Source of the DNA: an uncultured Bacteroidales bacterium
GTDB taxonomy: Bacteria > Bacteroidota > Bacteroidia > Bacteroidales > UBA932
Reading direction: 5' to 3'
DNA length: 64,000 nt
Assembly (NCBI GenBank): GCA_905234475.1
Contig: CAJOHX010000001.1
Coordinates: 1-64,000, forward strand
Shown: piece by piece, positions 7,892 through 18,200 of the stretch
Numbering within the stretch: the stretch's first letter is position 1
Layout: each line of letters begins with the position of its first letter
Program-made: the position numbers and the translations under genes
Notes under the pieces: model-generated
What the model was told of the DNA's origin: nothing
The model's database searches: none
Seen by the model: only the letters and a program-made list of their open reading frames with translations

Positions 7892-10087
7892 ATGTACGCC
7901 AAAAACCTGATCCCGCTGCTGGCGCTGGCCGCCCTGGCCTTCGCCTGCACCCGCCCCGCCGAACCCGCCCTGCAGAAGCAGGCGGAACTGGCCTCCCCGG
8001 ACGGAGCACTCCGGATGGAATTCGCCCTGGACAACACCGGGACGCCTTATTATTCCCTTTCTCGCGGCGGCGTGGCCGTCGTGCTCCCAAGCCGCCTGGG
8101 CTTTGAGCTGCGCGGCACCGTCAAGGCCGAACAGCTCGACTATGCCGCCGACGGAAGCGTGTCCAAGAGCGACAACGCCCCGACGATTGCCTTCGACCGC
8201 GGGTTCTCGTTTGCCGGCGTGGACAGCGCCGGCCTGGACGAAGTCTGGGAGCCGGTCTGGGGCGAGGAGTCGCAGATCCGCAACCACTACAACGAGCTGC
8301 TGGTCCATCTCCGCCAGCCGGAGAGCGGCCGCCTGCTGGACATCCGTTTCCGTCTGTTCGACGACGGCCTGGGCTTCCGCTACGAGTTCCCTTCCGGGCA
8401 GCCTCTGGTGCATTTCGTGATCAAGGAGGAGCTGACCGAGTTTGCCATGGCGGACGACTGCACCGCCTGGTGGATCCCCGGCGACTACGACACCCAGGAG
8501 TACGAATACAACTGCACGAAGCTCTCCGAGGTCAGCGCCCGTTTCCGCGACAAGATGCGCGGCAACAGCAGCCAGACCCCGTTCAGCACCTCCGGCGTGC
8601 AGACCTCCCTGCAGATGAAGACCCCCGGCGGGCTGTACGTCAACATCCACGAGGCCGCGCTGGTCGACTATCCCTGCATGCACCTGCTGGTGGACGGGCC
8701 GCGGCATTCGCTGCGGGCGTGGCTCACCCCGGACGCAGAGGGCTGGAAGGGAAACCTCACCGCCCCCGCCAAGACCCCTTGGCGCACCGTGCAGGTGGTC
8801 GGGAGCGCCACGGAGCAGCTCGCTTCCCGCCTGGTGCTCAACCTTAACGACCCCTGCGCGCTGGACGACGTGAGCTGGATCCACCCGGTCAAGTACATGG
8901 GCGTGTGGTGGGAGATGATCGCGGGCGCAGGCAGCTGGGCCTACACCGACGCGGTCGGCGTGGACCTGAAGACCTTCGACTACGCCGCGGCCCAGCCCAA
9001 CGGGCGCCACAGTGCCAACAACGACCACGTGCGGGCGTATATCGATTTCGCGGCAGCGAACGGTTTCGACGCCCTGCTCATCGAGGGCTGGAACATCGGC
9101 TGGGAGGAATGGGCCAACTGCAACAAGGACTATGTCTTTGATTTCCAGACCCCTTATCCCGATTTCGACATCGACGCGCTCAACGCCTATGCCCATAAGA
9201 AAGGCATCCGCCTGGTCATGCACCACGAGACCTCCTCGAGCGTGCGCAACTACGAGCGTCACATGGAGGCGGCCTATTCGCTGATGAACCGCTACGGCTA
9301 TGACGCCGTCAAATCCGGCTACGTGGGCGACATCCTCCCGCAGGGCCAGCACCACTACAGCCAGTGGATGATCAACCACTACCTGTACTGCATCACCGAG
9401 GCCGCGCGCCATCATATCATGGTCAACGCGCACGAGGCCGTGCGCCCGACGGGCCTGTGCCGCACATATCCCAACCTGATCGGCAACGAGTCCGCGATGG
9501 GCACGGAGTACCAGGCCTTCGGCGGCATCACGCCGGGCCATACGGCCATCCTGCCCTTCACCCGACTCAACGGCGGCCCGATGGACTACACCCCGGGCAT
9601 CTTTGAGCAGAACCTCAAGGACTGGTGCGGCAACGATTCGTACGTCAATTCGACCATCGGCGGACAGCTGGGCCTGTACGTGACGATGTATTCGCCGCTG
9701 CAGATGGCGGCGGACACGCCGGACCACTACAGCCGCTTCATGGACGCCTTCCAGTTTATCAAGGATGTGGCCGTGGACTGGAGCGAGAGCCGCTACCTCT
9801 ACGCCGAGCCGATGGAATACATCGTCGCGGCGCGCAAGGCCAAAGGCACGGGCCAGTGGTTCTGCGGCGGCGTGACCGACGGGCAGCAGCGCAGCTTTGA
9901 CGTGAAACTGGACTTCCTGGAGCCCGGGCGCTATGAGGCCACGATCTACGCCGACGCACCCGACGCCCACTACAAGACCAATCCGCAGGCCTACGCCATC
10001 ACGAAGCAGACTGTCTCCCCGGACGACACCCTCTCCGTCACGATGGCCCCCGGCGGCGGTTTCGGAATCAGCTTTAAGAAATTATGA
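7892..10087 (+). CDS. susB: GH97 alpha-glucosidase (SusB-like)
   Basis: Inverting alpha-glucosidase that releases glucose from maltooligosaccharides, a calcium-dependent family typical of Bacteroidota. The 731-residue protein closely parallels SusB in length. The expected glutamates appear with a constant offset of 7 from SusB numbering: Glu446 (HHETSS), Glu515 (NAHEAVRP) and Glu539 (MGTEYQAF), matching SusB Glu439, Glu508 and Glu532. The signal sequence ends in AFAC (Cys19), so a periplasmic lipoprotein is likely. The N-terminal beta-super-sandwich (about 30-320), the barrel (about 330-620) and the C-terminal beta domain are all present. Its stop overlaps the malQ start by 4 nt (ATGA). Confidence 0.95.
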   Translation: MYAKNLIPLLALAALAFACTRPAEPALQKQAELASPDGALRMEFALDNTGTPYYSLSRGGVAVVLPSRLGFELRGTVKAEQLDYAADGSVSKSDNAPTIAFDRGFSFAGVDSAGLDEVWEPVWGEESQIRNHYNELLVHLRQPESGRLLDIRFRLFDDGLGFRYEFPSGQPLVHFVIKEELTEFAMADDCTAWWIPGDYDTQEYEYNCTKLSEVSARFRDKMRGNSSQTPFSTSGVQTSLQMKTPGGLYVNIHEAALVDYPCMHLLVDGPRHSLRAWLTPDAEGWKGNLTAPAKTPWRTVQVVGSATEQLASRLVLNLNDPCALDDVSWIHPVKYMGVWWEMIAGAGSWAYTDAVGVDLKTFDYAAAQPNGRHSANNDHVRAYIDFAAANGFDALLIEGWNIGWEEWANCNKDYVFDFQTPYPDFDIDALNAYAHKKGIRLVMHHETSSSVRNYERHMEAAYSLMNRYGYDAVKSGYVGDILPQGQHHYSQWMINHYLYCITEAARHHIMVNAHEAVRPTGLCRTYPNLIGNESAMGTEYQAFGGITPGHTAILPFTRLNGGPMDYTPGIFEQNLKDWCGNDSYVNSTIGGQLGLYVTMYSPLQMAADTPDHYSRFMDAFQFIKDVAVDWSESRYLYAEPMEYIVAARKAKGTGQWFCGGVTDGQQRSFDVKLDFLEPGRYEATIYADAPDAHYKTNPQAYAITKQTVSPDDTLSVTMAPGGGFGISFKKL

Positions 10088-11943
10088 CGACAACATTCAA
10101 GATAGAGTACCGGACGGCGTGGGGCGAGAGCCTTGCGCTGGTCCTCCAGGACAAGAAACACCCCATGACCTGGGGCGAGGGCGCGGTCTGGAGCGTGACA
10201 GTCAAGGACTGCCCCGCAGCAGCGCTCAAGGACTACACCTATGTGGTCATGCGCGACGGCCTCATCGTGCGCACCGAGTGGAGCCACCACAGCGCCAAGG
10301 CCGCCCGCGAGATCAGCGACGCATGGATCGACTGCCCGATCCCGGGCTGCCCGTTCCCCCGCGAGCACCAGGCGGCGAAATTCGACCGTCCCGGTTTCCG
10401 CGGAGCGGGTACCGCCATCCCGGTGTTCTCGCTGCGCACGGCCGACGACTTCGGCATCGGCGAATTCCGCGACCTGCGGCCCCTCGTGGACTGGGCCGCC
10501 GCCACGGGGCAGTGCATCCTGCAGCTGCTGCCGGTCAACGACACCACCCGCAAGGGCCAGTGGGCGGATTCCTACCCCTACAGCCCCGTGTCCACCTTCG
10601 CCCTGCACCCGCTCTACATGCACCTGCAGGACCTCGGGATCAAGGCCGACGCGGCTTTCAAGAAGCAGCAGGCGGAGCTGAACGCCCTGCCGGAACTCGA
10701 CTACCCGAAGGTGTTCAAGGCCAAGATGGCCTACATCCGCCAGGCCTATGAGGCCCGCGGCGCCAAGGACCTCGCCTCCGCGGCCTGCAAGAAGTTTGTC
10801 AAGGAGAACGCCGACTGGCTGCCGGAATATGCGGAATTCTGCGCCCGCAGGGACAAGCTGGAGCCGGAGTACTACTGCTGGATGCAGTACCACCTGGACC
10901 GGCAGTTCTGCGAAGAAGTGGACTACGCCCGCGCCAAGGGCATTTCCCTGAAGGGGGACCTGCCCATCGGGGTGAGCGCCGACAGCGCCGAGGCCTACTG
11001 GCACCCGGAGCTCTTCAACCTGGACTCCTCCACCGGCGCCCCGCCCGATTATTTCAGCACCGACGGGCAGAACTGGGGCTTCCCGACCTACAACTGGGAG
11101 GAGATGGCCAAGGACGACTTCGCCTGGTGGAAGTCGCGCCTGCGCAAGATGAGCCGCTATTTTGACGCCTTCCGCATCGACCACATCCTGGGCTTCTTCC
11201 GCATCTGGGAGATCCCGAAGGAGTTCACCGGCGGCCTGCTGGGCCACTTCAACCCGGCGCTGCCGTATTCTCCGGAGGAGATCTATGCGCTGCACCTGCC
11301 CATCGAGGGGCTCTTCCATCCCGATCCGCGCCATCCGGGCATGTACCAGCCGCTGATCGCCCCGGCCTCCGCCGGCCTGCCGCAGTGGCAGCAGGAGCGC
11401 TTCGGCGCCCTGTACAACGACTTCTTCTACCACCGCCACGACGAGTTCTGGCGCCGCAATGCGGAGCGCAAGCTCCCCGAGCTGCTCGGTGCAACCGGGA
11501 TGCTGGCCTGCGGCGAAGACCTCGGCATGGTGCCGGACTGCGTGCCCGGCGTGATGGACCGCGAGAAGATCCTCTCGCTGAAGATGCGCGGCATGGAGCA
11601 GGAAGGGGAGTGGAAGTACCTGAGCGTGTGCGCCACCTCCAGCCACGACATGGAGACGCTGCGCATGCAGTGCGACCACGACCCGGAGCCGTGGGAGGTG
11701 CGCAACATGCTGTGGGAGTATCTCGACTCGCCGTCGATGCTCGCCATCTTCCCGCTGCAGGACTGGGTGGCCCTGGACAGGGGCATGCGCCGGTCCGACC
11801 GCATGGCGGAGCGCATCAACGAGCCCGCCGACTCGCACCACCACTGGCGTTTCCGCCTGCACTTCGACGTGCACGCACTGCTGGAGGCCAGCGAGCTGAA
11901 CGTCGCGGTGGAGGGGCTGATCAAAGACGCCCGCCGCAATTAA
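10084..11943 (+). CDS. malQ: GH77 4-alpha-glucanotransferase (amylomaltase), compact form
   Basis: Disproportionates maltodextrins in the cytoplasm, releasing glucose for metabolism. There is no signal peptide. Catalytic residues are Asp366 (FRIDHILGFFRIW), Glu478 (CGEDLG) and Asp522 (SSHDMET). At 619 residues it is much shorter than the roughly 900-residue Bacteroides form with two N-terminal CBM20 modules. Here only about 105 residues (FKIEYRTAWGES onward), resembling a single CBM20, come before the catalytic domain, which begins around GTAIPVFSLRTADDFGIGEF. It is the last gene of the operon, translationally coupled to GH97 (ATGA overlap) and followed by a repeat and a terminator. Family assignment is firm; the loss of one starch-binding module is inferred from length. 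Confidence 0.93.
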   Translation: MTTTFKIEYRTAWGESLALVLQDKKHPMTWGEGAVWSVTVKDCPAAALKDYTYVVMRDGLIVRTEWSHHSAKAAREISDAWIDCPIPGCPFPREHQAAKFDRPGFRGAGTAIPVFSLRTADDFGIGEFRDLRPLVDWAAATGQCILQLLPVNDTTRKGQWADSYPYSPVSTFALHPLYMHLQDLGIKADAAFKKQQAELNALPELDYPKVFKAKMAYIRQAYEARGAKDLASAACKKFVKENADWLPEYAEFCARRDKLEPEYYCWMQYHLDRQFCEEVDYARAKGISLKGDLPIGVSADSAEAYWHPELFNLDSSTGAPPDYFSTDGQNWGFPTYNWEEMAKDDFAWWKSRLRKMSRYFDAFRIDHILGFFRIWEIPKEFTGGLLGHFNPALPYSPEEIYALHLPIEGLFHPDPRHPGMYQPLIAPASAGLPQWQQERFGALYNDFFYHRHDEFWRRNAERKLPELLGATGMLACGEDLGMVPDCVPGVMDREKILSLKMRGMEQEGEWKYLSVCATSSHDMETLRMQCDHDPEPWEVRNMLWEYLDSPSMLAIFPLQDWVALDRGMRRSDRMAERINEPADSHHHWRFRLHFDVHALLEASELNVAVEGLIKDARRN

Positions 11944-11944
11944 C

Positions 11945-11992
11945 CGTCATTCCGGGTGGATCCTGAGCCTGTCGAAGGATGACCCGGAATCT
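11945..11992. repeat. 48-nt palindromic repeat (GTCATTCCGGG ... CCCGGAATC type)
   Basis: This intergenic element can fold on itself: CATTCCGGGT at its left end pairs with ACCCGGAAT at its right end, around a core CCTGAGCCTGTCGAAGGATG. A 48-nt copy with only two mismatches lies inverted at 20877-20924 inside a coding sequence, and a partial copy lies at 52557-52593. It sits directly after malQ and may add to termination. Confidence 0.75.
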
Positions 11993-11998
11993 CCTTCC

Positions 11999-12043
11999 AA
12001 AGCATACGGAAGTCCTGAAAAATCGGGGCTTCCGTGCTTTTTT
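11999..12043 (+). terminator. Rho-independent terminator after malQ
   Basis: The arms AAGCATACGGAAG and CTTCCGTGCTT pair with a small bulge around a 16-nt loop and are followed by a T-run at about 12038-12043. It ends the starch operon before the secDF promoter. Confidence 0.75.
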
Positions 12044-12076
12044 GACCAATTAATTTCTTTCTTATGAGAATTTTAC

Positions 12077-12084
12077 TAACTTTG
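12077..12084 (+). promoter_or_regulatory. Bacteroidota -7 promoter box for secDF
   Basis: TAACTTTG fits the TAnnTTTG consensus of the Bacteroidota primary sigma factor. It lies 38 nt before the secDF start, inside a markedly AT-rich leader, just after the malQ terminator. Confidence 0.7.
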
Positions 12085-12122
12085 CGGGCTATTTTACGAA
12101 TATTATTTAATTAACCATACTT

Positions 12123-15100
12123 ATGCAAAGCAAAGGTGCTATCAGATTTGTCACGATCTGCCTCCTGCTCGCCTGTCTCTGGCAGCTGTCGTTCACCCTG
12201 GTGACGTCCATCCAGAACAGGAAGGCCCAGCAGCGCGCAGAGCAGGTGGCCCAGAAAGTTGATCTGGCCGCCGTGCCCGAAGCAGACCGTGCCTTCTATC
12301 TCGACTCCATCCGGAAGATCGAGTCCCGCCGTTACACAGATTCCATTTCCGGCGAGAAAGTTTATTTGGGTTATACATTCAAGGAGGTCCAGAACCAGGA
12401 GATCAACCTCGGCCTCGACCTCAAGGGCGGTATGAACGTCATGCTGCAGGTCCAGCTCGAGGACCTGGTGCGTGCCCTCGCGGGCAACGACCAGTCCCCG
12501 CAGTTCCTGCAGGCCCTGTCGCTCGCCAAGGAGCGCAGCGTCAACTCGCAGTCCGACTTCATCACCCTGTTCGGCGACGCCTGGAAGGAGGTCTCCGGCG
12601 GCATGCGCCTCGCGCAGATCTTCGGTACCTACGAGATGCGCGACCGCATCAAGCCCGAGTCCACCGACGAGCAGGTCCTCTCCGTGATCAAGGATGAGGC
12701 CGAGAGCGCTGTCGCCAACTCGTTCAACGTCCTGCGCAACCGTATCGACCGTTTCGGCGTCACGCAGCCGTCCATCCAGAAGCTCGGCAACACCGGCCGC
12801 ATCCTCGTGGAGCTCCCGGGCGTGAAGGAGCCTGAGCGTGTCCGCAAGCTGCTCCAGGGCACCGCGTCCCTCGAGTTCTGGCCGACTTTCACCTATGACG
12901 AGATGGCCACCTACCTCGACGAGGCCAACACCCGCCTCGCGGAGATCCTCTCCGCCGGCGAGGCTCCGGCCGCTGCCGCCGCTCCCGCCGCCGACGATGT
13001 CGTCGCCCAGGAGATCCAGGCCCAGAACGCCGAGGACGCCGGTCTCGAGGCCGCCCGCAAGGCCAATCCGCTCTATGCGATCCTGAGCCCGTCCGGCATG
13101 CGCGGCAACGCCTGCATCGGCTTCGCCGCTGCCGCCGACACTGCCCAGATCAACAAGTACCTCCGCATGCCGGAGATCGAGGCCATCTTCCCGGCCGAGT
13201 TCCGTCCGATGTGGTCCGTGCAGCCGTCCGACTACATGCAGAGCGACAACATCTACGAGCTCGTGGCCATCAAGTCCACCTCCCGCGACGGCAAGGCCCC
13301 GCTGGACGGCGGTGTCGTGACCGACGCCCACGTGGACTACGACCAGCGCCGCGGCGGCTATCCGGGTGTGTCCATGACCATGAACGCCGAGGGCGCCAAC
13401 ATCTGGGCCCGCCTGACCAAGGAGAACATCGGCCGCCAGGTCGCCATCGTGCTCGACGGCACCGTGTATTCCTACCCGACCGTCCAGACCGAGATCACCG
13501 GCGGTTCTTCCTCCATCACCGGCAAGTTCTCCATCGACGACGCCACCGACCTTACCAACGTCCTCAAATCCGGTAAACTCCCCGCTCCGGCTACGATCGT
13601 CCAGGAGCAGGTCGTCGGTCCGTCCCTCGGTGCCGAGTCCATCCGCGCCGGTCTCATTTCCTTCCTGATCGCGTTCTGCCTCGTCCTCATCTACATGCTC
13701 TTCTTCTACCAGGGAGCGGGTGTGGCCGCAGACATCGCGCTGCTGTCCAACGTCGTGCTGCTCTTCGGCACCCTGTCCGCCTTTGGCGCCGTCCTGACGC
13801 TGCCGGGTATCGCCGGTCTCGTCCTGACACTGGGTATGGCTGTGGATGCCAACGTGATCATCTATGAGCGCATCAAGGAAGAGCTCAAGGCCGGCAAGGG
13901 CCTGAGCAAGGCTGTCGCCGACGGTTACAAGAACGCTTACTCCGCCATCATCGACGGCCAGGTGACCACCCTCCTGACGGGTCTCGTGCTCTTCTTCTTC
14001 GGCTCCGGTCCGATCAAGGGCTTTGCAACCACGCTCATCATCGGTATCATCACCTCCATGCTGACCGCCATCTTCGTCACCCGCCTGATCTTCGAAGGCC
14101 GCATCAAGCGCGGCAAGAACATCACCTTCGAGAACAAGCTGACGAAGGATTTCCTCAAGAACACGCACATCGACTTCCTGGGTGCCCGCAAGTGGTCCTA
14201 CATCATCTCCGGCGCCCTCATCGTGATCGCCCTCGGATCCATGTTCATCAAGGGCTTCACCTATGGTGTCGACTTCACCGGCGGCCGCACCTACGTGGTC
14301 CGCTTCGACAAGCCCGTGACCGCCGAGGAGGTCCGTTCCGCCGTGAACAAGACCTTCAACCTGGCCGATCCCGAGTCCTCCGTCGAGGTCAAGCAGTTCG
14401 GTGGCGACAGCCAGATGAAGATCACGACTTCCTACAAGTTCCAGGATGAGACCGCCACGGTCGACGCCGAGATCGAAGGCATGCTGTACGAGTCCCTGAA
14501 GGACTTCTACGTGGAGCCCGTGGACCTCGCCGGCTTCACCTCCACGCTGGAGAACCCCAACGGTATCATCTCCTCCGACAAGGTGGGCGCCTCGATCGCC
14601 AACGACATCAAGCGCAACGCCATCATCTCCATCATCCTTGCCCTCATCGTCATCTTCGCCTACATCGCACTGCGGTTCAAGGGCTGGAACTGGGGTCTCG
14701 GCGGCGTCGTCTCGCTGGCCCATACCGCGATCATCATCATCGGCTTCTTCTCCCTGTTCAGCGGCATCCTGCCGTTCAACCTGGACGTGGACCAGACCTT
14801 CATCGCCGCTATCCTGACGATCATCGGTTACCATCAACGACAACGTGGTGATCTTCGACCGTATCCGTGAGAACCTCGCGCTCCACCCGAGCGACGATTT
14901 CAAGTCTACGGTCAACAAGTCCCTCAACGCGACCCTCACCCGTACGGTCAACACCTCGGTCTCGACCCTCCTCCCGATGCTCGCCATCGCGTTCTTCGGC
15001 GGTGAGTCCATCCGCGGTCTGTCCGTCGCCCTGTGCCTCGGTGTGCTGATTGGCACCTACGCCTCCATCATGATCGGTACCCCGATTATGTTCGACGCCG

Positions 15101-15144
15101 AGATGCGCAGCCGCAAGAAGGCCGCTGCCGCGAAGAAGAAATAA
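12123..15144 (+). CDS. secDF: SecDF protein-export membrane fusion protein, frameshifted near the 3' end
   Basis: Uses proton motive force to complete SecYEG-driven export. Bacteroidota carry SecD and SecF fused, and this gene shows both halves. The first membrane segment is at residues 8-27. The SecD periplasmic domain contains the long Ala-rich insert around 280-310, then a SecD six-TM bundle (about 505-660), the SecF periplasmic domain (about 700-820) and the SecF TM bundle. Frame 1 ends at 14870 with unrelated residues after ILTIIGY. The conserved continuation SINDNVVIFDRIREN is encoded in another frame and runs to 15144. Two missing bases between 14832 and 14833 (GGTTACCATC, where TAC-TCC-ATC is expected) explain the break. 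Repaired length is about 1007 residues, normal for the family. SecDF is important for growth, so a sequencing or assembly deletion is more likely than a natural mutation. Confidence 0.92.
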
Positions 15145-15149
15145 GGTAT

Positions 15150-15222
15150 CGGAACCGAAAATGAAGTAATTTGGCGCCGACCCGGCTTTCAAAACCAGGG
15201 TCGGCGCCATTTTTAGCCCTTT
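15150..15222 (+). repeat. 73-nt inverted repeat, copy A (hairpin element)
   Basis: These 73 nt are identical to the reverse complement of 20034-20106. Inside is a perfect 11-bp stem, GGCGCCGACCC with GGGTCGGCGCC, followed by ATTTTTAG. A second small hairpin (CGGCT with AGCCG, 15223-15237) follows. It lies between the convergent 3' ends of secDF and dnaE, where it should act as a two-way terminator. Confidence 0.85.
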
Positions 15223-15242
15223 TCGGCTCCGAAGCCGGGATG

Positions 15243-18200
15243 CTATTTCCGGGTGACGGTATAGGTGACCCCCAGCCGCTGGAGGGCGGAGATGAAGGGT
15301 TCGCTGACGGCGACGGAGAACTTCTTGGAATGGAAGTCGAGGTTGTAGCCGGTGGTGCGGTCGTGCAGCAGGATGGACAGGGGCGTGGCGCCCTTGTTGG
15401 CCTTGAGGATCTTGACCAGCTTGGTGCGGAAATCCGGCGAGAGCCGGTCGGACTCCAGCACGATGTTGAAGCTGGTGAGCAGGTCTGAATTCAGATTGCC
15501 CAGCAGGGAGATCTTCTTGATTTTGAAGGAGTACGGGGCCTTCTTGCCCTGGGCGCGCTCCTCGGGCTTGAGGAAGTAGCGGGCGGAAATCTCCCCCTCG
15601 ATGAAGAGCTGCGCGTGCAGCTGCATGAAGGGCAGCCAGGCCTGATAGTCCTTGCCGAACAGGGCGAATTCGTACGTGCCGCTGTAGTCTTCCATCATGA
15701 CGCGGGCGCCGGGCGTGCCGGTGCGGGTGGTCATGGTCTTGACGTCCGTGACGATGCCTGCGACGGCGGCCTTGCCGGTCTTGTCGGCGGCTTCGCATTC
15801 GTCGATCAAGCCCTGCAGGCCACTCAGCGGGCAGTCCGTGAAAGTGTCAATCTCGAAGCTGTAGCGGTCCAGCGGGTGCGAGGAGAGGTACATCCCCACG
15901 AATTCCTTTTCCTGCTGGAGCAGCGCCAGGACGTCTTCCTCGGCCGAAGTCACGGGCATCTCCGGCCGCACCGGCTTGAGCTCCTCCACCTCGCCGAACA
16001 GGGAATTGGCGGTGTCGAGCTGGTCGTTGCGGTAGAGGTTGGCGTATTTGACGAGCTCGTCGATAAACTGCTCCCCGTTCTTGCAGGGCAGGAAGAACTG
16101 CGAACGCTTGTAGCCGAAGGAATCCAGGGCGCCGGAATACACCAGCGTCTCGACGCTGCGGCGGTTCAGCATCTCGGCCATCCGCTCCACGAAGTCGAAC
16201 AGGTCCGCGAACGCCCCGTTCGCCTCGCGCTCCCGGATGATGGCCTGCACGACGTTGTCCCCAAAGCCCTTGAGGCCGCCCAGGCCGTAGCGGATGTCCC
16301 CGTTCCGGTTGACGGAGAACTGGGCGTCGGACTCGTTGACATCGGGGCTGAGGACCTTGATGCCGGACTTGCGGCAGTCCGCCATGATCTCCTTCAGCTC
16401 ATCCATGTCGGAGATGTTCTGCGTCAGGTTGGAGGCCTGGAATTCCGACGGATAATGGGCCTTGATCCAGGCCGTCTGGTAGCTCACCCAGGCGTAGCAG
16501 GTGGCGTGCGACTTGTTGAACGCGTATTTCGCGAAAGCCTCCCAGTCGGACCAGATCTTCGACAGGACGGCCTCCGGATGCCCGTTGGCGATAGCCCCGG
16601 TCATGAAGGACTCCTTGAGCGAGTCGAGCACCGATTTCTGCTTCTTGCCCATGGCCTTGCGGAGCTTGTCCGCCTTGCCCTTGGAGAAGCCGGCAAGCTT
16701 CTGCGACAGACGCATCACCTGCTCCTGGTAGACCGTGACGCCATAGGTCTCCTTCAGCAGGTCCTCCATCTCCGGGAGGTCGTAGTGGATCTTGGACGGG
16801 TCGTTCTTGCCGGCCACGAAATCGGGGATGTAGTCCATCGGGCCCGGGCGGTAGAGGGCGTTCATAGCGATGAGGTCCTCGAAACGCTCGGGATGCAGGC
16901 GGATCAGCCATTCCTTCATGCCGCCGGATTCAAACTGGAAGATGCTCTTGGTGTCGCCGCGGGCGTAGAGCGCAAAGACCTCCGGGTCGTCGATGGGGAT
17001 CTTCTCAATGTCGATGTCCTTGCCGAAGCGCCTCTTGACCATCGCGAGGGCCCGGTCGATGATGGACAGGGTCTTCAGGCCCAGGAAATCCATCTTCAGC
17101 ATGCCCACGTCCTCGATCTTGGTGCCTTCGTACTGGCTCACCCATACCTCCTGGCCGGTGGCCTTGTCCGTGCCCATCGTGATGGGGATGTAGTCCGTGA
17201 GATTGCCGCGGCCGATGATCATGGCGCAGGCGTGGATGCCCGTCTGGCGGATGCAGCCCTCCAGCTGGAGGGCATAGTCCAGCACCTCACGCACCAGCGG
17301 CTCGCCCTCCTCGTATTCGTGCTTGAGCTCCTTGATGTATTTGACGCAGTTGGCCAGCGTGGGCTTGTATTCCTTGTCCTCGCCGCCTTCGCGGACCACG
17401 ATGGGGCGGTCCGGGATCATCTTGGTGAGGCGGTTGGATTCCGGGATGGAGAGGTTGGAGATGCGCGCCACGTCCTTGACGGCGAGCTTCGCCGCCATGG
17501 TGCCGAAGGTGATGACGTGGGAGATGTGGTCGGCGCCGTATTTGTCCTGCACGTACTGGATCACGCGGTAGCGGCCCTCGTCGTCGAAGTCCACGTCGAT
17601 ATCCGGCATGGAGATGCGCTCCGGGTTGAGGAAACGCTCGAACAGGAGGTCGTAGCGGATTGGGTCGAGGTTAGTGATGCCGAGGCAGTAGGACACGCAG
17701 GAACCGGCCGCCGAGCCGCGCCCCGGGCCCACGGACACGCCGTGACGCCGCCCCCAGTTGATGAAGTCCTGGACGATGAGGAAGTAGTCCGGGAAACCCA
17801 TGTAGGAGATGGTCATCAGCTCGAAGTGCAGGCGGGTCTGCTGCTCCTCGTTGAGCGTCTCGCCGTAGCGCCGCCGGGCACCCTCGTAAGTGAGGTGGCA
17901 CAGATAGGCTACGGAGCGGCAGAATTCGTCTCCGCGGTAGTTCCGGACCTCCTGGCCGTCCTTGTCCTTCGAGACGTCGTATTTGCCGTTTTCGATGATG
18001 TCTGCGTACTTCTGCAGGTGGGTGTCGATGTCCGCCAGGAAATCCTCCGGAAGCTCGAATTTCGGCAGGACGTGGCCGCGGTCGATCTCGTAGCGCTCCA
18101 CCTTGTCCAGGACCTCCAGCGTGTTGGCGAGGGCCTCCGGATGGTCCGGGAACAGCGCCGCCATCTCGTCCTCGCTCTTGAGGTACTCCTGCTGCGTGTA

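Noticed and set aside
12111..15056. Long minus-strand open frame opposite secDF
   Set aside because: Antisense shadow rich in Asp, Gly, Glu and Val. The opposite strand encodes clear SecDF motifs.
15150..15222. Reading the 73-nt repeats as ends of an insertion sequence
   Set aside because: No transposase lies between them, no target duplication is visible, and both copies sit at convergent gene ends. A structural repeat or terminator is the simpler reading, so no mobile_element was called.
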